Shown: positions 39,835 through 49,210 of the stretch, piece after piece
How the letters are laid out: every line of letters starts with the position of its first letter
Numbering within the stretch: the first letter of the stretch is position 1
Assembly (NCBI GenBank): GCA_030059675.1
Contig: JANVYQ010000012.1
Coordinates: forward strand, 1-49,476
DNA length: 49,476 nucleotides
Source of the DNA: Candidatus Pelearchaeum maunauluense
GTDB taxonomy: Archaea; Thermoproteota; Nitrososphaeria_A; Caldarchaeales; Caldarchaeaceae
Reading direction: 5' to 3'
Notes under the pieces: generated by a model
What the model saw: only the letters and a program-made list of their open reading frames with translations
Told to the model about the DNA's origin: nothing
Databases searched by the model: none
Position numbers and translations under genes: made by a program

Positions 39835-39942
39835 CGAAAAAACAGGGATTCTTTCGTCGAAATGATAAATTCATAGTGCTTCTTCCCAGGTTTGTCTAAC
39901 TTTAATCTTCTGCTTCGATAATTACTTCCTCGGTGGTGTACT

Positions 39943-40175
39943 TTACTTTTTACCTCGTCTAACGTCTTGAAAGGTTTCGAACCATGTTTCTCTAATTATT
40001 TCTTCGGGTGCAAAGCCTAGTGTTAATTCAAACATATCTATATTTCTATAGCTGAACAACAAAATTCCTGAGTTGTCTGACAATACAGTATAAGCATCTA
40101 TTATCTTTAGTTTTTTAATGCTTGAGCATATCTTATGTGGTCTTCATAGTTGTTGGCAAAGCACTCCTATATGTC
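39943..40175 (-). pseudogene. Decayed gene of unknown family
   Basis: 'CFANNYEDHIRYAQALKN' in one frame continues after a shift as 'LKIIDAYTVLSDNSGILLFS' and 'MFELTLGFAPEEIIRETWFE' to a TAA. Pieces look like genuine coding sequence, but I cannot name the family. Confidence 0.4.
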
Positions 40176-40194
40176 GCGTAGCGGTAATTATTCA

Positions 40195-40422
40195 TTAGGC
40201 AAACTAGAGATCCTAAACATCGTGCTTAGATAGCAAGAACATGGCGTGATCATGTACAACCTGCTAAAAAGCGTTAAAAAGGCTAAGAATAATAGTATAC
40301 CTATATGGTATTGCCAGATATCTCAGAAATTTCACTCATAGGTTATAATGGACAAACCAGTGCTAACGCAGAAAGGACCTAGCGAATACGTCTATTAGGA
40401 TTTTACCTACGGAGGTAATTAA
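40195..40422 (+). pseudogene. Possible winged-helix relic with three in-frame stops
   Basis: One frame reads 'LGKLEILNIVLR', stop, 'QEHGVIMYNLLKSVKKAKNN', then a stop, 'VIMDKPVLTQKGPSEYVY', a stop, and a few more codons. The order helix, helix, 'LTQKG' resembles archaeal wHTH regulators. Low confidence. Confidence 0.3.
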
Positions 40423-40502
40423 AGAAAAACGATTTGAAGATTTCAATAGCGTAGGACGCCGGAACATAATCAAATACATTACGTTACAGGATATTTCTTG
40501 GA

Positions 40503-40907
40503 TTAGATGGAAATTGTGTGATCGAATCTTCTTAATTTCCCCTTTCTCTTCATTTCTGAGTATTTTTTCTTAAGTAGGTTAATTCCGTCGCCCTCGAATA
40601 TTATAACCCCCTCTTCCAGCGCATCAACTAGCATGGCGTTTCCAGCTTCGAGCATCTTCAAGGCCTCGTCCAGCCTATATGGATGTGGTTCAACTGGCTC
40701 GGATATATTCTCAGTCATCTCCAGCAGTTTTCTAAGCCGCTCTAGATATGGCTCCCCGAAGTCGCCGATTATTAGAATGTCGACGTCGCTCCAGGGAGCA
40801 TAGTCACCCCTAGCCCTAGACCCGAATAGGATGACGCCATCGATACAATATACTCTCTTTACCCGCTCAATATATTTCATGATTTTTTCTAATAATCTAC
40901 TTTCCAA
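40503..40907 (-). CDS. MNT-type nucleotidyltransferase (pair 5)
   Basis: 134 residues with 'FGSRARGDYAPWSDVDILII' near residue 28 and an extended C-terminal helix ('NLLKKKYSEMKRKGKL'). TTG start, overlapping the HEPN gene by 11 nt. Predicted antitoxin-type partner of the upstream HEPN. Confidence 0.9.
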   Translation of the reverse strand: MESRLLEKIMKYIERVKRVYCIDGVILFGSRARGDYAPWSDVDILIIGDFGEPYLERLRKLLEMTENISEPVEPHPYRLDEALKMLEAGNAMLVDALEEGVIIFEGDGINLLKKKYSEMKRKGKLRRFDHTISI

Positions 40908-41295
40908 GCCTCAGCTTCACAAAAGAGATTATCTTCTCGGCATTACTAATAGCTTCCTCAGAGGCTTTCTCGTCATAGGCCTCGTGGGAAGTTCCCGCTG
41001 GATGTGCGTTGGGGTAACGGGCTGGTATGTAGTGTCTATCAAGCTCCCTAGCTGGTCCAATTAATCCGACAGCCTCTTTATCAGAGGTTAACTGAATATA
41101 TCTCTCAATAAGAACCCTTACGCTATGCCCCCAAGACGCTTGGTTAATTGAGAAGAGCAGCGCCTTTACCGCCTTCTCAGCCGCCTGCTGCGCGTAGAAG
41201 CAAGAAGCGTTATACCTACCATTACGGTGAAGCAGGCTGGCTGTCTCTAAATCCCATTCAGCGTCTGAGAGCCACCTGTCAGCTTCTCCCCTCAT
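40897..41295 (-). CDS. HEPN domain protein (pair 5), intact RX4H motif
   Basis: 132 helical residues with 'CFYAQQAAEKAVKALLFSIN' near residue 32 and the complete catalytic motif 'YIPARYPNAHPAG' near residue 93 (R-x4-H). Likely an active RNase toxin. First gene of a two-gene unit with MNT 5. ATG start. Confidence 0.9.
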   Translation of the reverse strand: MRGEADRWLSDAEWDLETASLLHRNGRYNASCFYAQQAAEKAVKALLFSINQASWGHSVRVLIERYIQLTSDKEAVGLIGPARELDRHYIPARYPNAHPAGTSHEAYDEKASEEAISNAEKIISFVKLRLGK

Positions 41296-41589
41296 ATACG
41301 ATAAAATAACAGGAGCCGTTTTTACTTAATCCTTTAGAACAGAGACCGACAACTTAAGGTGCTGAGTTTTACCTTCTACTCTACCTTGAGAGGCCAGCTT
41401 TATAGGGCTTCGCAACGCTGAACTTCGACAAGAGGCCTCTGAATACAGTAGCCCATAATAATATAACGTGGCTTTCTACCGTGATGTAGAAAAGTAAAAA
41501 AGGATTTTTGATAGATTTATATTATGCTGAAATCTCTTAATATTTCAAACAAGTCTTAAAATTAAGAAAATATGTTGTTGGATGTTTGT

Positions 41590-42375
41590 TTAGCATCTGG
41601 GTTTTCTTGGTGGGCATGTGCCGCCGTTTCCCCCGTCTCCATAGGGTGCTTCAAGGCCTAGTTTGTCTCCTACTCCTAGAGTTCTCTTATGGGTCTCTCC
41701 TTCCCATAATACGTATGTATGCATCGTTAGATAGGTGTCTTGGTCGACGTGGTCTAGGCCGACTGCATGGCCTGTCTCGTGAGCAGCAACATCTTCTATA
41801 TCAAACCCGCCAGTCTGCTCACCGCAAATGAGAGTTTGAAACACCTTCCATGAATCATAGCTGTCGAACCGTATCTCTACGTACACAATCTTCTTACCTG
41901 GCACGGTATATGTGAGGGAGGCTGAGGCTAGCGCACCACCAGGACCATCCATAGGCTCCCAGGAAACAACAATCCTAGCATCAGCCTTACTGGTGGCTTG
42001 TGTGAAGAAATCACCAGCTGGATGCTCTTCAGCGTCCCACGTACTAAAAGCGCTCTCCACAGCTGTGATAGCAGCTAAGGCATCATGACCATCTATATCT
42101 CCATCCCCATCCACATCACTACTAGCAGTCGGGTCAATGTAATATGTTACTGGAAATTCCTTCCATTTCAACCCGCCACTAATCTGTCTATACTTATCAC
42201 CTGTGACAGAGCATGGCTCGCCATCGCCGCTTGAGTCGCCACCTGCGTGCACAGGCCTGTAATAGTCTACGAATTTTATACGCTCCAGCTGTGGTGCACT
42301 TGCTGTGCTAATAAGCACAGTTAGCCATAGCAGCATGATAAGAGATACAAATACCGCGAGCAAGGACTTCTTCAA
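41590..42375 (-). CDS. Secreted matrixin-like zinc metalloprotease
   Basis: 261 residues. Signal peptide 'MKKSLLAVFVSLIMLLWLTV', the metzincin zinc motif 'AAHETGHAVGLDH' (HExxHxxGxxH) near residue 210, and downstream 'YLTMHTY' close to the usual Met-turn position. The opening 'GGLKWKEFPVTYYIDPTA' is matrixin-like. A 'DVDGDGDIDGHDAL' segment near residue 88 looks like a calcium-binding dockerin/EF-hand loop. It ends 'CPPRKPRC', possibly a disulphide clamp. Probably an extracellular protease; no propeptide cysteine switch is evident. ATG start. Confidence 0.88.
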   Translation of the reverse strand: MKKSLLAVFVSLIMLLWLTVLISTASAPQLERIKFVDYYRPVHAGGDSSGDGEPCSVTGDKYRQISGGLKWKEFPVTYYIDPTASSDVDGDGDIDGHDALAAITAVESAFSTWDAEEHPAGDFFTQATSKADARIVVSWEPMDGPGGALASASLTYTVPGKKIVYVEIRFDSYDSWKVFQTLICGEQTGGFDIEDVAAHETGHAVGLDHVDQDTYLTMHTYVLWEGETHKRTLGVGDKLGLEAPYGDGGNGGTCPPRKPRC

Positions 42376-42478
42376 ATCTTACAACACTTCTATAATGACT
42401 ACCTTATACCCCCTTACTCCATACACATACGGATGCTGATTCGTAGTTCCTCCTTTCCCCCTTTTAAAAGCGCCCAAC

Positions 42479-43267
42479 CTAACGCGTATTAGTTCTTTTT
42501 GTGTTAAAGTTGGTTTGTAGCCAGCTTTTGTAAAATTGTTTTATTGTTTTTGTAAATGTCGAGCCACCTTCACCTTCACGTTCCTGCGCTGCTAAATAAT
42601 CACATACTATTAGAGCATCTAAGAGTATAAAAGAGAGTTTCTTTAAATTGATGTTACTGGGTGAAAGTACTAGTTTTTTGATGAGCTTATAATGTAAAGT
42701 CTCTATGCCATTTCTGTTTAACCTAGGTGGAAGCATTTTAAGACTCTTCTCTAATATATTTTGGTCATCTTTCTTCAAGAATATCGATAAAACATCTTTA
42801 AGCTTATTCAAATATAATGCATTATGGACAGAAGGTAACCTATTTATAGCTCTGGCTCTTGCACGTGGATTCATAGCGTGATGATGATACATAACTGCAA
42901 ATACAACAGCTAAGTAAGATTCATCACCGAGAAGATTTTTCATCTTCTCGGTGACGAATAGGTCGGCGAGTAAAGCTGATATGAATTCATGACCATAGAA
43001 ACTCAAGTAAACGCTTTTACTATTTTTTATCAAATATTTCTCTGATTGAAAGAATGCCTTCCCAGCATCGTGGAAGATTATTGCATAACTCAGTAACTGA
43101 TGAAAATCATCCACAGTCATCTTATCATGTACGAATCTACCAAGCCTGGATTCATTCACCATCTCAATGCGTTTGAGGGCATTGTGTATATGCTCTTCTA
43201 ACAGTTCTTTGTATTCCCTTTTTGTTTCATCAATTTTATAATAGCTTAATATGTTATGCCACTTCAT
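42479..43267 (-). CDS. cas3'': CRISPR-associated HD nuclease Cas3''
   Basis: 262 residues with an HD domain: 'EEHIHNALKRIE' near residue 25, the metal motif 'FHDAGKAFF' near 65, and 'MYHHHAMNPRARAR' near 125. In type I-A systems it cleaves target-strand DNA together with the separate helicase Cas3'. Last gene of the operon, overlapping cas3' by 14 nt. Confidence 0.88.
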   Translation of the reverse strand: MKWHNILSYYKIDETKREYKELLEEHIHNALKRIEMVNESRLGRFVHDKMTVDDFHQLLSYAIIFHDAGKAFFQSEKYLIKNSKSVYLSFYGHEFISALLADLFVTEKMKNLLGDESYLAVVFAVMYHHHAMNPRARARAINRLPSVHNALYLNKLKDVLSIFLKKDDQNILEKSLKMLPPRLNRNGIETLHYKLIKKLVLSPSNINLKKLSFILLDALIVCDYLAAQEREGEGGSTFTKTIKQFYKSWLQTNFNTKRTNTR

Positions 43268-44951
43268 GCTCGTCGCCTATTTCCATGACAAGCCCTAACT
43301 CAGAATCATAGTAGCCTTCTATGACAAAAGCCTTAATATTACTCCTAAAGAGAAATCTAATGGCCGAACTCTTTTTCATTAATTTCCTCGTATCATCTTG
43401 AGATATCTTTTGAACTTTTTCTAGTCCTTCTGAGACAAAGCCCTTAACTTTCCCAAGCTCTAATAGTTTCTTAAACATGCTGTAAGATATCGGTACTCCT
43501 TCTTCATGAGTATCCCCAGTTATGACTGGAATATTAAATCCTTCTCTTACAAAACTGCCTTCTTTCTGTAAGAAAAGTTCAACAGCTTTAGATATGTCCT
43601 CAAATTCTAGAAAAGGACGGAGCATTTCATCAACATCATGCCTATTAACCTGATTTAGCTCGCCTTCATATGTTTTATCTATCAATGACCTATAACCATT
43701 CTCGCCGCACGGGATATGTAAGTTAAGCTTCTCCGTATTTTCTTTGATAAAGTTCAGTGTTCTTTTGCAAAGTTCCGCATCATAGACTTTATATCTACCC
43801 TTCTCGTTGAGAGTATCTTCATACCACACATACGCTGTTCCTTCATCTTCTTTATCATATCTTAGAAAACGCCCGAAACGTTGTATTAGTGAGTTGGCTG
43901 GAGACAGCTCTGTTATGAGCAAGTTTGAGGAGATGTCTAGACCTGCCTCTATAGATTGAGTACCAACTATTACATAGCTGTTATTTTTACGCAATCTAGC
44001 AAGTGCTTTTTGTTTCTCCTCCTTATCTACTGTGGAGAACCTAGAATGGAGAAGAAGCTTGTTACTGTCATCTACTAGCTTATAGAACGCTATAGCGTCT
44101 CTAACTGTATTAAATACAACAAGAGCTTTCCTAAAGCCATTAGCTTTTCCTTCTTCAAGCCAAGAGAGTAGGGTATTAAACTTGTTAGAAGGATTAAGCT
44201 CTCTCACGTTAATATTATATTTCTTGTTGAGGCGCTCATTTATGAAATCTCTATCCTTGTCGTCAAACTCTATCCACTCGATTTTGCTACGATATCTATC
44301 TAAGCTATTCTCTATTATCTGTTTGAAATACCGTGATAATGTTGCCGACATCAGAATTATTCTTTGCCCATTACGTATAGTGTATTCAATTAGGGCTATC
44401 AAATATGTTAAGGATTTTGTCGAGTCTGCTAAAAGATGTACTTCATCTAGAACTATATCGGATAAAAGTATAGATGACCGTGAGAATAGATAATGCCCCA
44501 TGGTTTTGTGTGTTGTCCCACTCCACTCATCCCAGTTACCTATTACTTTGTTTAAGTCCTCTGGAGCAAGTCCAAACATGGTAAGAGATAAAGTATCAAC
44601 GGTGGTTAGTGTAATTGGTTTAATCAAATATGGAGAATCTGGTTCATGCATATACTTCTTACCCAACATATCGTCATTTTTCTTTACTATGTTCTCATAA
44701 AGCTTCGTAAACTGGTCTTCAAGAAGAACTCTAAGAGGAAAAACCACTATGAGCTTTCCATTATCTCTGAATGTTTTTAACGCGAGAGATGCGGTTATGC
44801 TTGATTTTCCATATCCTGTAGGAGCCTCAACCACGAATAAGTTCTTATCATTCCATCTACTGTCTAAAACCTCCATAGCCTCCGAGATGAAGGGTCTCTT
44901 ATCCTGATAATTAAAGAAGGAAATGGTATCCTTATAACAATCTCTCAACAT
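43254..44951 (-). CDS. cas3': CRISPR-associated helicase Cas3'
   Basis: 565 residues, SF2 helicase: Walker A 'EAPTGYGKSSITA' near residue 40, DExH box 'LDEVHLLADS' near 168, 'LMSATLS', and motif VI 'QRFGRFLRYD' near 370. No HD domain is fused, as in split type I-A systems. It unwinds target DNA for degradation. Overlaps cas8a by 20 nt and cas3'' by 14 nt. Confidence 0.93.
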   Translation of the reverse strand: MLRDCYKDTISFFNYQDKRPFISEAMEVLDSRWNDKNLFVVEAPTGYGKSSITASLALKTFRDNGKLIVVFPLRVLLEDQFTKLYENIVKKNDDMLGKKYMHEPDSPYLIKPITLTTVDTLSLTMFGLAPEDLNKVIGNWDEWSGTTHKTMGHYLFSRSSILLSDIVLDEVHLLADSTKSLTYLIALIEYTIRNGQRIILMSATLSRYFKQIIENSLDRYRSKIEWIEFDDKDRDFINERLNKKYNINVRELNPSNKFNTLLSWLEEGKANGFRKALVVFNTVRDAIAFYKLVDDSNKLLLHSRFSTVDKEEKQKALARLRKNNSYVIVGTQSIEAGLDISSNLLITELSPANSLIQRFGRFLRYDKEDEGTAYVWYEDTLNEKGRYKVYDAELCKRTLNFIKENTEKLNLHIPCGENGYRSLIDKTYEGELNQVNRHDVDEMLRPFLEFEDISKAVELFLQKEGSFVREGFNIPVITGDTHEEGVPISYSMFKKLLELGKVKGFVSEGLEKVQKISQDDTRKLMKKSSAIRFLFRSNIKAFVIEGYYDSELGLVMEIGDEHEVA

Positions 44952-46110
44952 TGCTTATCTCCCTTATTAGCTCATAGTAAACCCTAGAATGATATCTAGA
45001 TTTTTCATCATTCCTAATCTTAACATACGCATTATGCAACTCTCGCAACATTACCATTAAACCCTGCTTATCATCTAAAACCACAAATCTATATAAGCCA
45101 TAAATCGCAGATAGCAGGTTGTTATACTCCACATTCTCATTTCTCTGCAATCTCTTTAGTATAATCCCATCAGGATGAATAATGTTGTTTAGAATTTTAA
45201 AAATTTCACGCTCCTTTCGTCTATAGACTGTTAGTGGTATTATCTCGTAGGTTTTATAGGTGTTCCCCTCCTGAGCAACTTTAAGAAGCAGCGTCGAAAC
45301 ATATTCAACACTTTGATTTGAAAGAAGCTCTTGTAACCTTGTGTTAACTAAAATCTCTGCAATTATTAATTCTTCACTAAACCGTTTACGAATTATCTGC
45401 TCTAAAAAATCCTTTAATTGGTCTTTAATTAAAAATCTATCCCTAGTATCCGTTTTTGTCGCAATAACTTCATTAATTTCATCGGGTGAGATAAATAGAA
45501 AATAATAATATATTTTCTTGTTTTCAGATACTCTAGTTATGAACGAAGAGTATATCCCAAGTAGGGCTATTAGCATGGCTTCTTTAGATAGATACGTCGT
45601 TAATTGTTTGTTAGTGTAGTTGTATTCTGTTGAGGTAAGGCCTGTGTATCGTTCTGTCTTAAAGAGCTGAAGTGTAAGTCCCTCTTTTTTAGTATCTTTA
45701 ATTTCACCGATGGTAACGTCTTTTCCACGCAATGAGCTAGAAAGGTCTATTTTGTTAGATAAATTAGTTAATACTTCAGCGTGTTCTTTAAGTATATGAA
45801 GTAATTCACCATATGTATTTATCTTATTACGATGTCTTATGTTTAACATCTCTTGAAGAAGGTTAATTGATGGTGCGTCATTCTTACCTACAGTTGAAAG
45901 TTGTTTAATTCTCTCTATCCTATTATCATCAAGTTCGCTATATGCTTTAGAAAATGCTTTATTGGGAATTATCAGTGTTGAATTTTCTACTGTTATGGAT
46001 GATGTCGATAGATTAATTAGGTATAATAATCCCTCGCATATGAGGAGATTTGTTAGCGTGTTGTTAGGTGGAATTGCTAGTTTTATTTCTATGGTTTGCG
46101 ATTCGGACAT
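44932..46110 (-). CDS. cas8a: Cas8a-like large subunit of Cascade
   Basis: 392 residues, assigned mainly by its place between cas5 and cas3' in a type I-A operon. The sequence is Ile/Asn/Lys-rich and divergent, as Cas8a proteins are ('LICEGLLYLINLSTS', 'ISPDEINEVIATKTD'). Cas8a recognises the PAM and supports R-loop formation. Overlaps cas5 by 22 nt. No zinc motif is visible. Confidence 0.75.
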   Translation of the reverse strand: MSESQTIEIKLAIPPNNTLTNLLICEGLLYLINLSTSSITVENSTLIIPNKAFSKAYSELDDNRIERIKQLSTVGKNDAPSINLLQEMLNIRHRNKINTYGELLHILKEHAEVLTNLSNKIDLSSSLRGKDVTIGEIKDTKKEGLTLQLFKTERYTGLTSTEYNYTNKQLTTYLSKEAMLIALLGIYSSFITRVSENKKIYYYFLFISPDEINEVIATKTDTRDRFLIKDQLKDFLEQIIRKRFSEELIIAEILVNTRLQELLSNQSVEYVSTLLLKVAQEGNTYKTYEIIPLTVYRRKEREIFKILNNIIHPDGIILKRLQRNENVEYNNLLSAIYGLYRFVVLDDKQGLMVMLRELHNAYVKIRNDEKSRYHSRVYYELIREISNVERLL

Positions 46111-46937
46111 AAGCCAATCACCTTTTCATCTTCGTTCAGTTCATATATGCATAGATTGTGGGAGAGTTCAAGCATATAAAGAGGAGAATCATCAGGCCCC
46201 ATCATTATAGGTAAGTAGTATTTCACTATGTTTTGGCCAGCGAGATAATTTCTTAGTGGGTTGTCGTTTTCATTATAAGCTTTTATTTTAAAGGGATTTA
46301 CAAGGGTCTCAAGGACCCATTTCGGCTGCAGCTCAGAAACCAGCTTCACACCATCAATTAGGGGAAACGAATATGATGTAGTATTTATTCGCCCATTTTT
46401 CACGTCTGGTTGAAAATCAGATACTGTTAGAACAGATACTACGCTTTCTTTGCTTCCTAACCTATGAACACCCCATAAAACTTGTTTATCTAACATAATC
46501 TCATCCCTATCATCAATATCTATTCTATCGTTTTCTAGGACTATATAAATTCTCAATTGGGGTGGTTTTTCGTTTAATGATGCAAGTATTGTCTTCCCCA
46601 TGGCTGGCGCGTCAAAAGAACCGTAGGGGTCGCTAGGTGTCGGATATTTTGTTCCTCCCGTCAGTCTTATTGCTATTAGCTTATTTATGTCTGAAAACTT
46701 TAATGGTATGCAGTTTAATGGCCTTATACCTAACGCCAGTAGATTCTGAGCAAGCTTTGGGATAATCTCTTTTCCTTTATGCTCTCCTAATGCATATTCC
46801 TTTGCTACATACTCGGCTAACGCACCTAGTATAGTAGTTGGTGGGGGATAATAGAAGGACGGTGAGGTCTTCGAGTATCCCACCACCTTAGCTTGAAATC
46901 CCCAGACAAACTCAACATCAACAGTAAATCCTATCAT
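46089..46937 (-). CDS. cas5: Cas5 (type I-A Cascade)
   Basis: 282 residues with the N-terminal Cas5 RAMP strand 'GFTVDVEFVWGFQAKVVGYS', then 'SFYYPPPTTILGALAEYVAK', the typical 'P.P..ILGAL' helix. It caps the 5' handle of the crRNA in Cascade. Its start overlaps the cas7 stop by 4 nt. Confidence 0.9.
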   Translation of the reverse strand: MIGFTVDVEFVWGFQAKVVGYSKTSPSFYYPPPTTILGALAEYVAKEYALGEHKGKEIIPKLAQNLLALGIRPLNCIPLKFSDINKLIAIRLTGGTKYPTPSDPYGSFDAPAMGKTILASLNEKPPQLRIYIVLENDRIDIDDRDEIMLDKQVLWGVHRLGSKESVVSVLTVSDFQPDVKNGRINTTSYSFPLIDGVKLVSELQPKWVLETLVNPFKIKAYNENDNPLRNYLAGQNIVKYYLPIMMGPDDSPLYMLELSHNLCIYELNEDEKVIGLCPNRKP

Positions 46938-47899
46938 GACGATTCTATTCTTGATTTTATTTCTTCAATTGCTTCTGCTATGAATTTTTCAAAACTGCCT
47001 TTTTCGAAAGAATATAGCCTTGTGCCATGGTTTATCTTTTCCCGTTTCTCCTCGGCTCTTTTTAGATAATCGTTTGTGAAAGGACTTGGAATAGTCCATA
47101 TTCTATCAGATACTGCTATGGCCATACTTTCCCATTCAGCCAACGGTAGGAAGCGCGTTTTCTTAGCGCCATATCTATTCTCAACTAAGAACGATTCTAC
47201 AGCGTCCAATAGAATTTTTACTCTTTCCAGCTTCTCCGAATTGTTGATAACTTGCTTTCCCGCATTCTCTATATTAAAAGTCAGCTTACCGATATAACGC
47301 GTGTCGATATCCAGGCTGAAGGTGTAGATGGAAGATGAGACCTCAACATAATACAACATTTGTCCCTGATCTTTAACAAACTTTGTGCCAAGGGCGTATC
47401 GGCTATGTAGCTGGGGCTCAATAACTACGTTCCTTAAGCTCTCATAAGTGGGTATCATATATCCTGTGTAGAAGTTTGATGTACGTTTTACGTTGGTTTT
47501 CTCGGCGTAAAGGAATCCACCTATGTCCTCAACTATACATCTACTGATTATGGTCTCTTCTATACTTTCTTCATCAATCTCAGCATCGAATGCTTCTTTA
47601 ACAATCTGTTTATTACTGCTTTTTAGAAATATCTGCTTTTTGCATAGTTTGCATACTGGTTGCGGTGGGTTTGTCTCTTGAGCTTTTTCAGCTATTGTTG
47701 CTTGCAGGCCATGTGCTATGCTTTCTCCTGAGATTGCTGGCGTGAAGTAGATTGCGTAGCTTCCATCGTCTTCTCTTATCATTATTGGTACCCGTCTGTG
47801 TTTTACGTAGTTTCCCACGGATTCTGTCATGTTGAGGGCTTCGGCGTTCAGAGAGACTCTTCCTCTTATGCTTATGAAAACATCTTGCATCTCAATCAC
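46934..47899 (-). CDS. cas7: Cas7 (Csa2) backbone subunit
   Basis: 321 residues: 'ISIRGRVSLNAEALNMTESV', 'KHRRVPIMIREDDGSYAIYF', 'PAISGESIAHGLQATIAEKA' are typical of DevR/Csa2-type Cas7, which polymerises along the crRNA. A 'CKLCKK' pair near residue 83 sits in an inserted thumb region. Its start overlaps csa5 by 8 nt. Confidence 0.92.
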   Translation of the reverse strand: MIEMQDVFISIRGRVSLNAEALNMTESVGNYVKHRRVPIMIREDDGSYAIYFTPAISGESIAHGLQATIAEKAQETNPPQPVCKLCKKQIFLKSSNKQIVKEAFDAEIDEESIEETIISRCIVEDIGGFLYAEKTNVKRTSNFYTGYMIPTYESLRNVVIEPQLHSRYALGTKFVKDQGQMLYYVEVSSSIYTFSLDIDTRYIGKLTFNIENAGKQVINNSEKLERVKILLDAVESFLVENRYGAKKTRFLPLAEWESMAIAVSDRIWTIPSPFTNDYLKRAEEKREKINHGTRLYSFEKGSFEKFIAEAIEEIKSRIESS

Positions 47900-48236
47900 C
47901 TCGTTCTATGAATTTTAAAGCTATAGCTAACGCTTTAGCGCATATCAGGGAAACGGCCTCGCGTAGCTCTTTTGTCTTTTCCACATTATTTATCTGCTCC
48001 ACCTCATATTCCAGATAGTTTGGGTTAATGCTCTGCATAAGTTCAGCAGCAGCGTTGGGCATCTCCTTCGGCGGTGAGCGTTTAAGAGCGTGGAATGCTC
48101 TTATAGCCTCTCTTAGGTAATACATTACTAAGGGCTTTGAGTGAGTATAGCCAAGCCTATCTATGTAATGATAATCCCCGCCATGCGCCAGAACGGCTAG
48201 GACTTGCGGTATTTGTTTATACCTAATCTCATTCAT
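47892..48236 (-). CDS. csa5: Csa5 small subunit (Cas11a)
   Basis: 114 helical residues opening 'QIPQVLAVLAHGGDYHYIDR', a typical Csa5 pattern, and placed first in the operon before cas7. Csa5 is the small subunit of type I-A Cascade and is the subtype marker. The minus-strand TATA CCTTTTAAAC (about 48263-48272) lies some 27-36 nt upstream of the ATG. Confidence 0.85.
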   Translation of the reverse strand: MNEIRYKQIPQVLAVLAHGGDYHYIDRLGYTHSKPLVMYYLREAIRAFHALKRSPPKEMPNAAAELMQSINPNYLEYEVEQINNVEKTKELREAVSLICAKALAIALKFIERGD

Positions 48237-48348
48237 GAACGCTATTTTTAGATTTTTCCTTGTTTAAAAGGATTTCTAGTAAAGAATATTCTTATCTTGC
48301 AGTTAAGAATTAAATTGATAAAAAGCATTATTTAGTGTGCTTATCTGA

Positions 48349-49176
48349 ATGGCTGGAGCTGTTGTTGTTAGGTTGCAGGTTTGTTTCACAGTTAGCAAGA
48401 AAGTCGTCATACCTCCTTTCTCTGCTAAAGTTAGCAGACTTATTCTACATAGAGTCTCCAAGTTGTATAATAGGTTGAGCAACCTGCCTAAACCACTGAA
48501 GCCTGTATCAGTCTCTCCACTGCTACATGATGGGATTGCATTAATTAAACTAAAAGGCGATAATCGTCTGCTGACCCTTGATGTTGGCGAGAATTATTAT
48601 TTCTCATGCGGTATGGTTGTTAATGAGGATTTTCCTTTTGATGACCTTCTGTCGTTGGAGAGTTCTATTGTTGATGGAGTTTTTGGTGCCTCGGCCATCC
48701 TGAGGGACATACGAGTCGAAGTTAGGCGTTTTGACTCGTTTGGATTTGAAAAACCTAGGGCTTTAATGCTACGATTCATATCACCCGTCTTGCTTCAGCT
48801 ACCTAGTTTCAGAAGATTCAGACATGGGCGTTATGTCTTCTTCCCCTTCCCTTCGCTCATAATTGGCTCTCTAGCCGAGCACTGGAACAGTAATTGTGAC
48901 AAGAGTCTTTTCATAAAAAGTCCCTCATACCTCTCACTATATTCCAACTATGTTTTAATGGAGTCCGACTTTAGGATTAGGCCTGTTACTGTTGTTTATG
49001 ATGATAAACGCATGGTTAGAGGTATTATGGGGTGGGTTTTTTATGACCTTAGAAAGAGTCGGAATACTAAATCGTTTAGGCGTATTATGGCTTTGTTAGA
49101 TTATGCCCAGTATGTTGGTATGGGGAAATCTAGGGGAACTGGTTTTGGGCAGGTTAATATAAAGTGCATCTATTAG
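48349..49176 (+). CDS. cas6: Cas6 crRNA endoribonuclease
   Basis: 275 residues, a double-RAMP protein ending in the glycine-rich loop 'GMGKSRGTGFGQVNI'. N-terminal strand 'VVVRLQVCFTVSKKVVIPPF'. It cuts pre-crRNA within repeats. Divergent from csa5 across 112 bp. ATG start with an AT-rich TATA-like GATAAAAAG about 25-33 nt upstream. Confidence 0.9.
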   Translation: MAGAVVVRLQVCFTVSKKVVIPPFSAKVSRLILHRVSKLYNRLSNLPKPLKPVSVSPLLHDGIALIKLKGDNRLLTLDVGENYYFSCGMVVNEDFPFDDLLSLESSIVDGVFGASAILRDIRVEVRRFDSFGFEKPRALMLRFISPVLLQLPSFRRFRHGRYVFFPFPSLIIGSLAEHWNSNCDKSLFIKSPSYLSLYSNYVLMESDFRIRPVTVVYDDKRMVRGIMGWVFYDLRKSRNTKSFRRIMALLDYAQYVGMGKSRGTGFGQVNIKCIY

Positions 49177-49210
49177 TTTTTAATAAATGAGAACTTAGGT
49201 CAGTGGAGTT

